Origin: Clostridiales bacterium
GTDB lineage: Bacteria; Bacillota; Clostridia; Peptostreptococcales; Acidaminobacteraceae
Assembly (NCBI GenBank): GCA_016342415.1
Contig: JAEIOD010000014.1
Location: 1-64,000 of the forward strand
Direction of reading: 5' to 3'
DNA: 64,000 bases
This document shows positions 54,250-63,049 of the stretch, piece after piece. The first letter of the stretch is position 1. Every line of letters starts with the position of its first letter. Under the pieces are notes generated by a model. The model had not been told where the DNA came from. It ran no database searches and saw nothing but the letters and a program-made list of their open reading frames with translations. The position numbers were made by a program, and so were the translations under genes.

Positions 54250-55107
54250 TTAAATATCCTTAATCACTGTTATTACAAGAGCAACTAAAATTAGACCTGC
54301 ACCGAACAATCCACCAATTAGAATGGATTCTTTTAATATAAAGGCTGCCATTATAAGAGTGAATAACGGTTCTCCAAGAAGGATCAACCCTACACTTTCA
54401 GGCGAAGCATGCTTTTGTGCTTTTGTTTGGGCAAAGTTAGTTGCTGCAGTTCCAACGATTCCAATGGCAATCAATGGTAATAAACCAATCTTAAATGCAC
54501 TTATATCAATGCCTTCAAATACAATCATACCAATAAACGATAAGACTGTTACCACACAAAATTGAATGAACACCAAAATAGATTCATCTATATGTTTGGC
54601 ATGTTTATCCATAATCAAAATATATACCGTATACGACACTGCACAGAGTAATGCTAACAAATCTCCAAAATTAAAGGCACCACCGTTCATTCCCGAGATA
54701 AAATACAGACCAATAAGGGATAGGAACACACTAAAAATAACCCATCTGTTAGGAAGTCTCTTATTTAAAAGTGTTGTAGCTATTGGTACAAATAATACCG
54801 ACATAGCGACTAGGAATCCAGATTTTGAAGCACTTGTATAATAAAGGGACATTATTGCCAGAGTAAATGCTAGGAATGTAAAAACACCCAATATCACACC
54901 TGGTTTTAATTCTTCTTTCTTTATCTTTTTTATATCGTTTTTCTTGAATAGTACAATGACTACCAACGCCACCAAGTATCTTCCAAACATAATATGAAAT
55001 ACCGGAATACTCTCAACAAACATCTTAATAATAATGGTGCTTAATGCCCATCCTGATGCTGTGATAAATAGTAGTACATCTGATTTTTTTTGTTCTGAAA
55101 TATTCAT
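54250..55107 (-). CDS. EamA/DMT-family transporter
   Basis: The 285-residue protein has ten transmembrane helices in two EamA halves. Typical segments are SGWALSTIIIKMF at the start, SKSGFLVAMSVLFVPI at the end of the first half and SPESVGLILLGEPLFTLI in the second. It probably exports a small metabolite; the substrate is unknown. The start follows GTGAGGTGAAAAA. Confidence 0.88.
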   Translation of the reverse strand: MNISEQKKSDVLLFITASGWALSTIIIKMFVESIPVFHIMFGRYLVALVVIVLFKKNDIKKIKKEELKPGVILGVFTFLAFTLAIMSLYYTSASKSGFLVAMSVLFVPIATTLLNKRLPNRWVIFSVFLSLIGLYFISGMNGGAFNFGDLLALLCAVSYTVYILIMDKHAKHIDESILVFIQFCVVTVLSFIGMIVFEGIDISAFKIGLLPLIAIGIVGTAATNFAQTKAQKHASPESVGLILLGEPLFTLIMAAFILKESILIGGLFGAGLILVALVITVIKDI

Positions 55108-55151
55108 TTTTTCACCTCACGACACTCATTATAACATAAGGTCTAAGGAAT

Positions 55152-56069
55152 TTATAACATAATTTTCTTTATAGCTTTTGCCATATCTACAGATGCTTCA
55201 ATTTCAGATTTTCGAATGGAAATGCTCTCTACATTACACCCTATCGGGATATTCTTTTTCTTAGCATATTGCCAGAGAATTTCAAAGTTTTCTATACAAA
55301 CCTCTACTGATTTTTCAAGTGTATTCTCCGCTTTCAAAATGTCGTTTTCCAGCCATTTGGATACATTGATACCCAACCACTTCATAAAGTCCAAAGTCTT
55401 TTTTGAACCACACGGTGAAATCGTGAAAATAATTGGAACCATTTCAATATCGTTTTCTGTGCAGTAGAAATAATAATCCGATAAAAAGTTTTTAGCTGCT
55501 TCTACATTGTACACAGCTTGCGAAATAAAGTATTTACAGCCATGTTCCTGTTTTCTTATCATTCTCAAATGTTCGTTTTCTTTGGTGGTGTGTCTTTCTG
55601 GAATACAGACACCGCCTAAAGATAATGGGTTTTCAGGTGAGTTGTATAGTGCATAGGCCTCATTTAATCTTAGCTTCACATTTTGGGATCTAGAGGCAGC
55701 TCCTACAAAAACAGTATGATGGTCAAGACGCGCTTCATCCTCCATCCATTTAGTGAGTTCTTCTTCAGAATATTTACCAACACATCTATATACTATTCTT
55801 GGGACTTCAAGATCCTTCATATACTTTGATGAATAAATAACTGGATCTATTGTCTCTAAGAATGGAAATGGTCTTTCTTCAGAAATTCTATCTTTTTCGT
55901 CATGGATATCATATAATATCAAACCATCAACACCAATACTATTCACGGCAGCCATCTGTCTCTTGGAAATTTCAATCACTTTTTCTTCTGAGGTTTTCTT
56001 TTTAGGTGGTGTTAAACCATATAATAAAATACCACTCTCTTTTTTTTCTAACTTTTCACATAATCTCAT
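55152..56069 (-). CDS. Methylenetetrahydrofolate reductase-like protein (SAM-I riboswitch controlled)
   Basis: The 305-residue protein looks like a MetF-type TIM barrel: an early YGLTPPKKKTSEE segment, GVDGLILYDIHDEKDR, VGAASRSQ and CKYFISQAVYNVEAA. It is expected to make 5-methyltetrahydrofolate or use a related folate. The N-terminal residues and domain differ from E. coli MetF, so the reaction is not certain. The start at 56069 follows AAGGAGTG; nine earlier codons have no site. The SAM-I riboswitch upstream ties it to methionine or one-carbon supply. Confidence 0.7.
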   Translation of the reverse strand: MRLCEKLEKKESGILLYGLTPPKKKTSEEKVIEISKRQMAAVNSIGVDGLILYDIHDEKDRISEERPFPFLETIDPVIYSSKYMKDLEVPRIVYRCVGKYSEEELTKWMEDEARLDHHTVFVGAASRSQNVKLRLNEAYALYNSPENPLSLGGVCIPERHTTKENEHLRMIRKQEHGCKYFISQAVYNVEAAKNFLSDYYFYCTENDIEMVPIIFTISPCGSKKTLDFMKWLGINVSKWLENDILKAENTLEKSVEVCIENFEILWQYAKKKNIPIGCNVESISIRKSEIEASVDMAKAIKKIML

Positions 56070-56103
56070 AGTCACTCCTTGTCCAAAAAAATTCAATTTT
56101 TAT

Positions 56104-56131
56104 AAAAAAATAACCCTTCCGAAGAAGAGTT
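56104..56131 (-). terminator. Riboswitch terminator
   Basis: On the minus strand AACTCTTC / GAAGGGTT with a TTCG loop at 56131-56112, then a T-run. It is the expression platform of the SAM-I riboswitch. Confidence 0.8.
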
Positions 56132-56239
56132 TTATCCTGCACAATCTCATCTACCGGTTTACACCGCTGGATTTAGCACCATACATTACTGCTGGTTGCC
56201 GGATATCATAGGGCCAGTCCCTCCATCTCTCTTGATAAG
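56132..56239 (-). ncRNA. SAM-I (S-box) riboswitch
   Basis: On the minus strand the leader has the S-box conserved pieces in order: CTTATCAAGAGAG, TGGAGGGACTGGCCC, then ATCCGGCAACC, followed by a variable arm and GTGCTAAATCC. These are the P1/P2 and kink-turn elements of SAM-I. The terminator follows at 56131-56104, so SAM binding should terminate transcription before the MTHFR-like gene. Confidence 0.95.
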
Positions 56240-56257
56240 TTATATTAAATTGTTCTT

Positions 56258-56286
56258 AGTATAGTATGATTTTTTAGTGTTGTCAA
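56258..56286 (-). promoter_or_regulatory. Promoter of the riboswitch leader
   Basis: TTGACA (56286-56281) and TATACT (56263-56258) are 17 bp apart on the minus strand, about 19 bp before the S-box start. Confidence 0.85.
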
Positions 56287-56309
56287 TAAATATTCTCGTT
56301 CATGTATGA

Positions 56310-57041
56310 TTATGCTTCGGGGTCAAACCCTTCAAAACATGGTGGTATCTCCAAAGCCATTGCATAGTCATAATCTAATTTTGATTTAGCTGTGTATGAA
56401 AATAAAGGCATACCCTTTTTTTTCAACTTATGTACAATATGAGTCTCGAGTCCTTTGATATCATAAATTACATAGTCAGGTTTGGTAATTATGTTGGTTA
56501 AGACATTTCTAAATACAAATTTTAATATAAAAAACATCTTCTTATTTTTATATCGACTTGCCAATTGTCCTCTTATTATATGAGGTGCGTGTTTTCTAAA
56601 CCAATTAACAGAAATGGGATTAAAGGATTGTATCACATACTCACCTGTATAATTCTTTAACTGTTCATATCCTAATGCTTCTAATTTAGTCTTTGAAAAT
56701 TTATTCTTGAACTCTATCATCAATGGTACCTGACCATTAACACATTCTAAAACTTCTTTGAATGTAGGAATTTTTTCATCAGTCGTTAATAATCTCAAGT
56801 CTTTAATGTCATCATAGGTGCAATCAAGTAAATTCCCCTCTACGCCAGTCATTCTCTTTAACTGTTCATCATGAAAAACAATCAGTGTCTGATCTTTCAA
56901 TATCTGAACATCCAATTCTATAGCAAAACCTCTATCAATGGCTTGTTGAAATGATTTCAAGGAATTCTCCGGTGCTAAAGCATCAAAAAAACCTCTATGA
57001 GCAATAGGTACATTATACATCCATTTAGGAATTTTTTTCAT
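56310..57041 (-). CDS. ugpQ: Glycerophosphodiester phosphodiesterase
   Basis: The 243-residue protein has the GDPD motifs: IAHRGFFDALAPENSLKSF, FAIELDVQ and VFHDEQLKRMTG. It releases sn-glycerol 3-phosphate from glycerophosphodiesters. There is no signal peptide, so it is likely cytoplasmic. The second of two ATGs is chosen (6 nt after GGAGG). It is a single gene, 64 bp downstream of veg. Confidence 0.92.
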   Translation of the reverse strand: MKKIPKWMYNVPIAHRGFFDALAPENSLKSFQQAIDRGFAIELDVQILKDQTLIVFHDEQLKRMTGVEGNLLDCTYDDIKDLRLLTTDEKIPTFKEVLECVNGQVPLMIEFKNKFSKTKLEALGYEQLKNYTGEYVIQSFNPISVNWFRKHAPHIIRGQLASRYKNKKMFFILKFVFRNVLTNIITKPDYVIYDIKGLETHIVHKLKKKGMPLFSYTAKSKLDYDYAMALEIPPCFEGFDPEA

Positions 57042-57082
57042 CATACACCTCCTTTACTATTATACAATATTCGCAAAAAAGT

Positions 57083-57107
57083 AAAAAGACTTTCATACTG
57101 AAAGTCT
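57083..57107 (-). terminator. Terminator of veg
   Basis: AGACTTTCA / TGAAAGTCT is a 9-bp stem with a TAC loop at 57087-57107, followed on the minus strand by TTTTTACTTTTTT-type sequence. Confidence 0.8.
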
Positions 57108-57369
57108 AAGCTAATAACCCCTGTTTTGTTTCATCTACTGTGATCTCAACTGTTGATGTTAACAAATCCGAATATGTATATGATACATGTCTTTCCGATT
57201 CTTTACCACAGTCAATATTCACTACAAATATACTTGGATAAGTTGCGATAACCCTACCCTGTTTGGTGTAATACTTCTTCCGACCACTATGTGTTCTCAA
57301 TGTTACGTCTTGACCAATGTTTGCCTCTACACGTTTCCTGATACTGCCTAAAGTTGCCCTTGTTGCCAA
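57106..57369 (-). CDS. veg: Veg family protein
   Basis: The 87-residue protein matches the Veg pattern: TLGSIRKRVEANIGQDVTLR, SGRKKY, TYPSIFVV and RHVSYTYSDLLTSTVEI. In Bacillus Veg is abundant and stimulates biofilm formation, but its molecular role is not settled. The start is read as TTG at 57369, since AGGGGTGAT precedes it; the upstream GTG at 57378 overlaps that site. Confidence 0.88.
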   Translation of the reverse strand: MATRATLGSIRKRVEANIGQDVTLRTHSGRKKYYTKQGRVIATYPSIFVVNIDCGKESERHVSYTYSDLLTSTVEITVDETKQGLLA

Positions 57370-57487
57370 TATAATCACCCCTTTAATATATCTAGGATTA
57401 TTATACCATTAATTATCTGAAAATTCAATAATTATACAGGTTTAATTATATATTGTCAATGGTTTTTATTTACGATTAGTGAACCTA

Positions 57488-58165
57488 TTATTTACCATTT
57501 GTTAAGTGGGAAATTCTTTTCTCAGAAGCCTCTTCCTCGGCATACTTAGTATAGATAAACCAGTTGGTAATACTCATGTTCAGCATGTTTTCCGATAAAA
57601 TATCTTCCATTAGAAATTGCGTGTCAATCATGAACATATCATCAATCATTTCATTTTTTTTGTTTTCATTTATAGGTTTTTCACAATAAAATTGTTCGCA
57701 ATATTCAATTTTATGAAAAACAACTTCATCATTTAAGTGTACGCCATAATTTTCAAAAAAATAGTCGTCAGCTGCTTTATTTTGTTCTAATATATGAGCA
57801 TAATTCGATTCATGTACTTCTTTTGTTGCATGGCCGAACAATCTACAGACTAAAGGTCTTACTGGGTAGATTAAACATGTTTTGTCTTCCTTTAAAAAAG
57901 GACATGGCTTGACTTCAACCAATTCATTGAAATAATGGTCTTCAACTTTTTCCATAACGTTTTCCAACAGATCATTTTTAGTGACATAATCATAAATATT
58001 TAAAAACTCAATATAAAATGCATGTACAGATTCCATACAACATTTTGCACAACCATTACATTCGCCACTAGGGATTTTCGAATAGATTGTCTCAAGGTTT
58101 GATATTAAATTGTTGATTTTTACTAGTTTATTTGACTCGTTTAATGCATTTTTTGTAATTTCCAT
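57488..58165 (-). CDS. YkgJ-like cysteine-cluster protein
   Basis: The 225-residue protein has a metal-binding cysteine set: CNGCAKCCMES near residue 40, then CPFLKEDKTCLIYPVRPLVC, the typical YkgJ (UPF0153) pattern, and GH after it. Such proteins bind Zn or Fe-S; the role is unknown. ATG 58165 follows GAGGTG. There is no signal or membrane segment. Confidence 0.82.
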   Translation of the reverse strand: MEITKNALNESNKLVKINNLISNLETIYSKIPSGECNGCAKCCMESVHAFYIEFLNIYDYVTKNDLLENVMEKVEDHYFNELVEVKPCPFLKEDKTCLIYPVRPLVCRLFGHATKEVHESNYAHILEQNKAADDYFFENYGVHLNDEVVFHKIEYCEQFYCEKPINENKKNEMIDDMFMIDTQFLMEDILSENMLNMSITNWFIYTKYAEEEASEKRISHLTNGK

Positions 58166-58308
58166 AAGCACCTCAGAAAAATTATAACATATTTTTAAAA
58201 AAATTAATAAAAGATGATTTTAATTCATATGTCTGGGTAATATAAAATTGATAGCTGAAAATTCATTTTGAATTTCTCTTTTACTCCTAAAAATCTCATT
58301 AGAAAAAA

Positions 58309-58330
58309 CACCGCATGGGCGGTGCTTTTT
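58309..58330. terminator. Hairpin terminator in the 58.2-58.5 kb gap
   Basis: CACCGC / GCGGTG closes an ATGG loop, with A- and T-rich flanks on both sides, so it may terminate on either strand. It lies upstream of the cysteine-cluster gene and downstream of the small peptide gene. Confidence 0.65.
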
Positions 58331-58347
58331 CTTTTTTGTAAAAAATA

Positions 58348-58372
58348 ATCTCGAAGCTTATCACTTCGAGAT
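58348..58372 (-). terminator. Terminator of the 35-residue membrane peptide
   Basis: ATCTCGAAG / CTTCGAGAT is a perfect 9-bp stem with a 7-nt loop, followed on the minus strand by ATTTTTTA; it lies 10 bp after the stop codon. Confidence 0.75.
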
Positions 58373-58382
58373 ACCTGTTTGT

Positions 58383-58490
58383 TTATAAATGTAATCTAAC
58401 TTCGTTCACAGATGCTCCGGTGCCTTTCGACGCCTTTCTACCTGAAACCTCTAAATAAACAAATATAACTATTAATACTACCATTAACAT
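58383..58490 (-). CDS. Small hydrophobic membrane peptide, 35 residues
   Basis: The frame begins MLMVVLIVIFVYLEV, one transmembrane helix, and ends in a polar basic tail (SGRKASKGTGASVNEVRLHL). AAGGATGG lies 12 nt upstream of the ATG. It has its own terminator. I recognise no family. Small hydrophobic peptides with a short charged tail occur among type I toxins and membrane regulators, but no antisense RNA could be identified. Confidence 0.5.
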   Translation of the reverse strand: MLMVVLIVIFVYLEVSGRKASKGTGASVNEVRLHL

Positions 58491-58600
58491 CTAATTGTCA
58501 CCATCCTTTCATGTAAGAACAGTATACCATCAAAAATAATGAATCCAGAGTTTGTAACAGCCTTGTCAACAATCCTTAACAAAGTAAAACTTCTGTAATA

Positions 58601-58864
58601 TTAATAGATAAAGCCAATTGCTGACATAATGGCCATCATCACAGCAAACAACATAAGAAATAATGCTATATTACCTTGTTTCTTCTCTATGTGATATTGA
58701 AAACCTAATAAAAATACAAAAATACTGAATAAAAGTGTAATGATTAAATCTTCTGAGGGCAAAGCATATATATCACCAACCAAAAGATAAAAAACAATGG
58801 TTATGATAATTAAAATTGAAATCATCAATCGGCTTACTTTTAAAATATCAATCGTACGTTTCAT
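58601..58864 (-). CDS. Small three-helix membrane protein
   Basis: The 87-residue protein has three predicted transmembrane helices with a GFQYHIEKKQGN loop between the second and third. The pattern is reminiscent of DUF3953-type proteins, but I am not certain. The start follows AAGAGG. Divergent from the amidohydrolase gene. Function unknown. Confidence 0.6.
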   Translation of the reverse strand: MKRTIDILKVSRLMISILIIITIVFYLLVGDIYALPSEDLIITLLFSIFVFLLGFQYHIEKKQGNIALFLMLFAVMMAIMSAIGFIY

Positions 58865-58939
58865 AAATGCCTCTTTTATGTTTTAGGTCTATTCATACAG
58901 TTTAACTTCAAGTATCATTATATCATAGGGGGATATGAA

Positions 58940-60526
58940 ATGGACTTAATACTTTATAATTCACAAATATACACCATGAGAGTTGAGGGTGATATTTACT
59001 CAGCTATAGCAATAAAAGATGATAAAATAATCCAAATAGGAAACGATGATGATATTTTAGCTTTAAAAACAGATGACACTCAAATTATTGATTTAAATCA
59101 AAAAATAGTTTTACCTGGATTTAATGACAGTCATATGCATCTCTTAGGATTAGGCGCTTCACTTAGTCAAGTCGATCTATCGTCTGCTAGATCAAAAAAT
59201 GATATGGTTGAAATGACAAAAGCATATATCAAAGAAAATAATATACCTCATGATGAATGGGTTGTAGGAAGAGGTTGGAATCAAGATCTTTTTGAGATAA
59301 AAGATATTCCTTCAGCAAAAGATTTAGATGAAATATCTACAAGTCACTTGATATTCTTAAGAAGAGCTTGTGGTCACGTTGCAACATGTAACAGTCATCT
59401 ACTCAACACATACGGTTTTTCATTGGAGAAAACAGCCATTGATGGTGGTACATATGAAAATGGTATCTTTAAAGAGAATGCTTTAGAACTCATTACAGAA
59501 AAAATGCCTGCACCAACAACAGAAGATTTAAAGAAATGGATTCAAACGGGTGCAACATATCTTAACCGTTTAGGGATTACTTCTGTACAAAGCGACGACT
59601 TATGTGTGTTTTCAGAAGCACTTAATCCAATGGTATTTAATAGTTTTATAGAACTTGATCTAAAAAAGTCTCTCCATGTTAGAGTTTATGAGCAATCTCT
59701 ATTTAGAACTAAATCGGGTTTAATAAAAGAATTAAAAATGGGTTATCAGCAAAATAAAGGCAGTGACTACTTCAAATGTGGTCCGCTTAAAATACTTGGA
59801 GACGGTTCGTTAGGTGGTAGAACTGCCTGGCTCAACAAACCCTATGATGATGCAAAAGATGAAATCGGTATACATATGTACAGTCAGGAAGAATTAAATG
59901 ATTATGTCTATGAAGCACATAAACATGGTTTGGCATCTGCTATACATTGTATTGGAGACAAGATGTTGGATTCTGCAATTGAAGCCATAGGGAGAGCACA
60001 GACACTGACTCCTAAGCCAGAGCTACGTCACGGAATTGTCCATTGTCAGATTACATCCAAAGAACAGCTGGAACGCTTAAAAGCCTTGAACATTATGGCA
60101 TATGTGCAACCAATATTCCTAGATTATGATGCTCATATTGTAAGACAACGAGTCGGAGAGTTAGCAGATACATCTTACAATTGGAAAACGATGATGGATT
60201 TAGATTTAAGAATGTCTTTTGGTTCAGATGCCCCTGTCGACTCAGCTGATCCAATAAAAGGTATTCATTGTGCGGTTTCTAGAAAAGGAATCAACAACAA
60301 ACCCATTGATGGCTACCTTCCAGAACAGGCTATCACAGTCTATGAAGCCATTTATAATTATACCGTAGAGAGTGCTTATGCATCACATGAAGAGCATATA
60401 AAAGGCCGATTACTGCCTGGATATTTTGCAGATATGGTTATTCTAGAAGGTAATATATTCAACAACATATTGGACACATCTATTCATACAACAATTTTAG
60501 CGGGTAAAATTGTTTATCAAAAATAA
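58940..60526 (+). CDS. Amidohydrolase-family protein (YtcJ-like)
   Basis: The 528-residue protein has the amidohydrolase layout: an N-terminal DxHxH metal site in FNDSHMHL, a central active core with FKCGPLKILGDGSLGG, a later SAIHCIGDKM with metal His and Asp, and FGSDAPVDSADP near the end. It matches the YtcJ/PF07969 group of metal-dependent hydrolases. The substrate is unknown. The start follows AGGGGGATATGAA. It is alone with its own terminator. Confidence 0.88.
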   Translation: MDLILYNSQIYTMRVEGDIYSAIAIKDDKIIQIGNDDDILALKTDDTQIIDLNQKIVLPGFNDSHMHLLGLGASLSQVDLSSARSKNDMVEMTKAYIKENNIPHDEWVVGRGWNQDLFEIKDIPSAKDLDEISTSHLIFLRRACGHVATCNSHLLNTYGFSLEKTAIDGGTYENGIFKENALELITEKMPAPTTEDLKKWIQTGATYLNRLGITSVQSDDLCVFSEALNPMVFNSFIELDLKKSLHVRVYEQSLFRTKSGLIKELKMGYQQNKGSDYFKCGPLKILGDGSLGGRTAWLNKPYDDAKDEIGIHMYSQEELNDYVYEAHKHGLASAIHCIGDKMLDSAIEAIGRAQTLTPKPELRHGIVHCQITSKEQLERLKALNIMAYVQPIFLDYDAHIVRQRVGELADTSYNWKTMMDLDLRMSFGSDAPVDSADPIKGIHCAVSRKGINNKPIDGYLPEQAITVYEAIYNYTVESAYASHEEHIKGRLLPGYFADMVILEGNIFNNILDTSIHTTILAGKIVYQK

Positions 60527-60529
60527 CAA

Positions 60530-60555
60530 AAAGGCATCCTTGAATGCCTTTTTAT
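60530..60555. terminator. Terminator between convergent amidohydrolase and SPFH genes
   Basis: AAAGGCAT / ATGCCTTT is an 8-bp stem around CCTTGA at 60530-60551, followed by T residues on the plus strand. Confidence 0.85.
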
Positions 60556-60567
60556 TTATGCTTTAAT

Positions 60568-61497
60568 TTATGCTTTTGTAGTATTGGCAATTTCAGTAAT
60601 CGATGCTACAAGTGCACCAACGTTTTGCATTTCTGATGGAATAATAAGCTTAGTTGCTTGACCATCTGCAACTTTAACCATTGCTTCAAAACTCTTAAGT
60701 GCTAATACAGCTTGAGTTGGATCAGATTTCTTGATGAACTCGATACCATCAGCAGTTGCCTTTTGAATCTGTCTAACTGCCTCAGCATGACCTTCAGCTT
60801 CTCTGATCTCAGCTTCTTTTTTCGCTTCTGCATCCAAGATTTTTGATCTTTTTGAAGCTTCTGCATCAAGAATTACTGACTGTTTACGACCTTCAGCATC
60901 AAGGATTAGAGATTGTTTTCTACCTTCAGCCTCTAAGATTTCACGTCTCTTTTCACGTTCAGCTCTCATTTGCTTCTCCATAGCTTCTTGAATATCTTTT
61001 GGTGGTAAGATGTTTTTAACTTCTACACGGTTCACTTTAATACCCCATGGATCAGTCGCTTCATCTAAGATACTTCTCATTTGTGTATTGATAAGATCTC
61101 TAGATGTTAAAGTTTCATCTAACTCTAGTTGACCAATAATATTTCTTAAAGTAGTAGCTGTTAAATTTTCAATAGCAACCAGCGGTCTAGAAACACCATA
61201 AGCAAATAATTTTGGATCTGTAATTTGATAATAAACAACCGTATCAATCTTCATTGTTACGTTATCTTTTGTGATTACTGGTTGAGGTGGAAAATCCACA
61301 ACTCTTTCTTTTAATACTACTTTTTTAGCAACACGGTCAATTAGTGGAATCTTGATGTGTAAACCTGTTTCCCAAGTGCCTGCATATGCACCGAGTCTCT
61401 CAACAACATAACCATGCGCCTGTGGTACAACTCTCACGTTTGATGCAATTAATACAATAACTACTACTGCGATAATACCTAAAATAATAGGACCCAT
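60568..61497 (-). CDS. SPFH/stomatin-like membrane protein
   Basis: The 309-residue protein has one N-terminal transmembrane helix, an SPFH (band 7) domain (VPQAHGYVVERLGAYAGTWE, LKERVVDFPPQPVITKD), and a long coiled coil with repeated AEGRKQSLILDAE-type units. It should form oligomers that organise membrane microdomains. The NfeD gene just upstream is its usual partner. The start follows TGGAGGG. Confidence 0.92.
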   Translation of the reverse strand: MGPIILGIIAVVVIVLIASNVRVVPQAHGYVVERLGAYAGTWETGLHIKIPLIDRVAKKVVLKERVVDFPPQPVITKDNVTMKIDTVVYYQITDPKLFAYGVSRPLVAIENLTATTLRNIIGQLELDETLTSRDLINTQMRSILDEATDPWGIKVNRVEVKNILPPKDIQEAMEKQMRAEREKRREILEAEGRKQSLILDAEGRKQSVILDAEASKRSKILDAEAKKEAEIREAEGHAEAVRQIQKATADGIEFIKKSDPTQAVLALKSFEAMVKVADGQATKLIIPSEMQNVGALVASITEIANTTKA

Positions 61498-61516
61498 ATC
61501 ATTCCCTCCATTTCAA

Positions 61517-61975
61517 TTACTCGTCTAAATCCTTTACTATCAACTTAACACCTTCAATTCTTACAACTTCCACTCTGTGACCTTCAGGTATATCAATCTC
61601 ACTGTCAGGTTTTGCTGACCAAATTTGACCTTTTACCTTAACATGTCCCATAGTGAACGGTTGTAATTCTTTTATTACAATGCCTTCTTTACCGATTAAA
61701 CTATCAACATTGGTTTTTGTAGCGCCAATTTTAAATACTTTGATAGCAACTGGTCTCGTATAAATCAGCATTAAAGATGACCCCAATATGAATGCAAATA
61801 TCTGGAATACATAACCAAGACCTAAAAAACTCACGATCATTGCTAGTAATGCACCTCCGGCAAACCAAATAAATGTCAAACCTAATGTAAAACCTTCTGC
61901 CAAAGCAAAAGCGATTGCCACAACCATCCAAATGATACCTATGTGAATGGATAAATCTAGAATTTCCAAAGTCAT
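61517..61975 (-). CDS. nfeD: NfeD-like membrane protein
   Basis: The 152-residue protein has three or four transmembrane helices (FALAEGFTLGLTFIWFAGGALLAM) and a C-terminal OB-fold domain (LIGKEGIVIKELQPF, GQIWSAKPDSEIDIPEG). It belongs to the short NfeD class without a protease domain. It lies 19 bp upstream of the SPFH gene and forms its operon. The start follows GGAGG. Confidence 0.92.
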   Translation of the reverse strand: MTLEILDLSIHIGIIWMVVAIAFALAEGFTLGLTFIWFAGGALLAMIVSFLGLGYVFQIFAFILGSSLMLIYTRPVAIKVFKIGATKTNVDSLIGKEGIVIKELQPFTMGHVKVKGQIWSAKPDSEIDIPEGHRVEVVRIEGVKLIVKDLDE

Positions 61976-62183
61976 TTTTCATTCCTCCTTCACGATTGTT
62001 TATTATGGTTATATTATACTCCACCTTTTCGCGAAACTTTTAAAATGTACATGAAAATGAAGTAACATGACATGAAAGTGAAAATATATTATATAATAAA
62101 GTATAGTTCTATATTATTATATCTTTTATATAATCAAATGTAAATTATTGAAATTAATTCTATCTTGTGTCATTGGAGGTTTT

Positions 62184-63044
62184 ATGACGAAAGTAATTCT
62201 TATCGGAACAGGTACACCTAATCCCGATCCTTACAGATCAGGTCCTTGTGTTGGTATTTATGCCAACAACAAAGTATATTTAGTAGATTTCGGTGTTGGT
62301 TTAATTAGACAACTAAATAAAATTGCTTCAAAGCTGGATATTAAAATCAATGAACTTAATACTGCTTTTCTAACCCATCTCCATTCTGATCATACCCTTG
62401 GTTACAGTGATTTAATCTTAACACCATGGATCTTGGGTAGAAAAACGCCCCTTAAAGTCTATGGTCCAAAAGGTACACAAAAAATGACCGATCATCTACT
62501 ACAGGCGTATGATGTAGACATTCAACAAAGAATTCACGGGCTTGAACAAGCCAATACTACGGGTTACACTGTGGATGTCCATTCTATAAAAGAAGGATTG
62601 ATTTACAATGAAGACATTAAAGTAGAAGCACTTAAAGTACCACATGGCAATTTCGAATCTTATGCATTTAAATTTATAACAGACGATAAAGTAATAGTTG
62701 TTTCAGGAGATACAGCACCTTCTAAACACTTGATAGAATGGGCTAAAGGTTGCGATATCTTAATTCATGAAGTGTATTACACTGAAGGATTAAAAACCCG
62801 TTCAGAGTCTTGGCAAAAATACCATAGTAGTGTTCATACCTCTGCTGTTGAACTTGGAAGTATCGCCAAGCAAGTACAACCAAATACACTTGTTTTGTAT
62901 CATCAGTTGTTTATGCAAGAACATGTTTTAGAAGAAGATATGTCCAAGAATAATTTAATTTATAAAGAAAAGATTTTAAATGAAATCCATATGAATTATA
63001 ATGGTAATATAGTTTATGGAGAAGATTTAATGATCATAGGGTAG
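62184..63044 (+). CDS. Metallo-beta-lactamase-fold hydrolase (RNase Z-like)
   Basis: The 286-residue protein has the metal motif THLHSDHTLGYSDL (HxHxDH), an opening ILIGTGTPNPDPYRSGPC, and later metal residues in VSGDTAPSK and HEVY. It resembles the ElaC/arylsulfatase branch of MBL enzymes, but lacks clear tRNase Z exosite features, so the substrate is open. The start at 62184 follows TTGGAGG; twelve earlier codons lack a site. Confidence 0.85.
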   Translation: MTKVILIGTGTPNPDPYRSGPCVGIYANNKVYLVDFGVGLIRQLNKIASKLDIKINELNTAFLTHLHSDHTLGYSDLILTPWILGRKTPLKVYGPKGTQKMTDHLLQAYDVDIQQRIHGLEQANTTGYTVDVHSIKEGLIYNEDIKVEALKVPHGNFESYAFKFITDDKVIVVSGDTAPSKHLIEWAKGCDILIHEVYYTEGLKTRSESWQKYHSSVHTSAVELGSIAKQVQPNTLVLYHQLFMQEHVLEEDMSKNNLIYKEKILNEIHMNYNGNIVYGEDLMIIG

Positions 63045-63049
63045 GGGTT

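Noticed and set aside
58309..58330. Possible antisense RNA end for a type I toxin system
   Set aside because: No plus-strand promoter could be found upstream that would produce an RNA overlapping the peptide gene.
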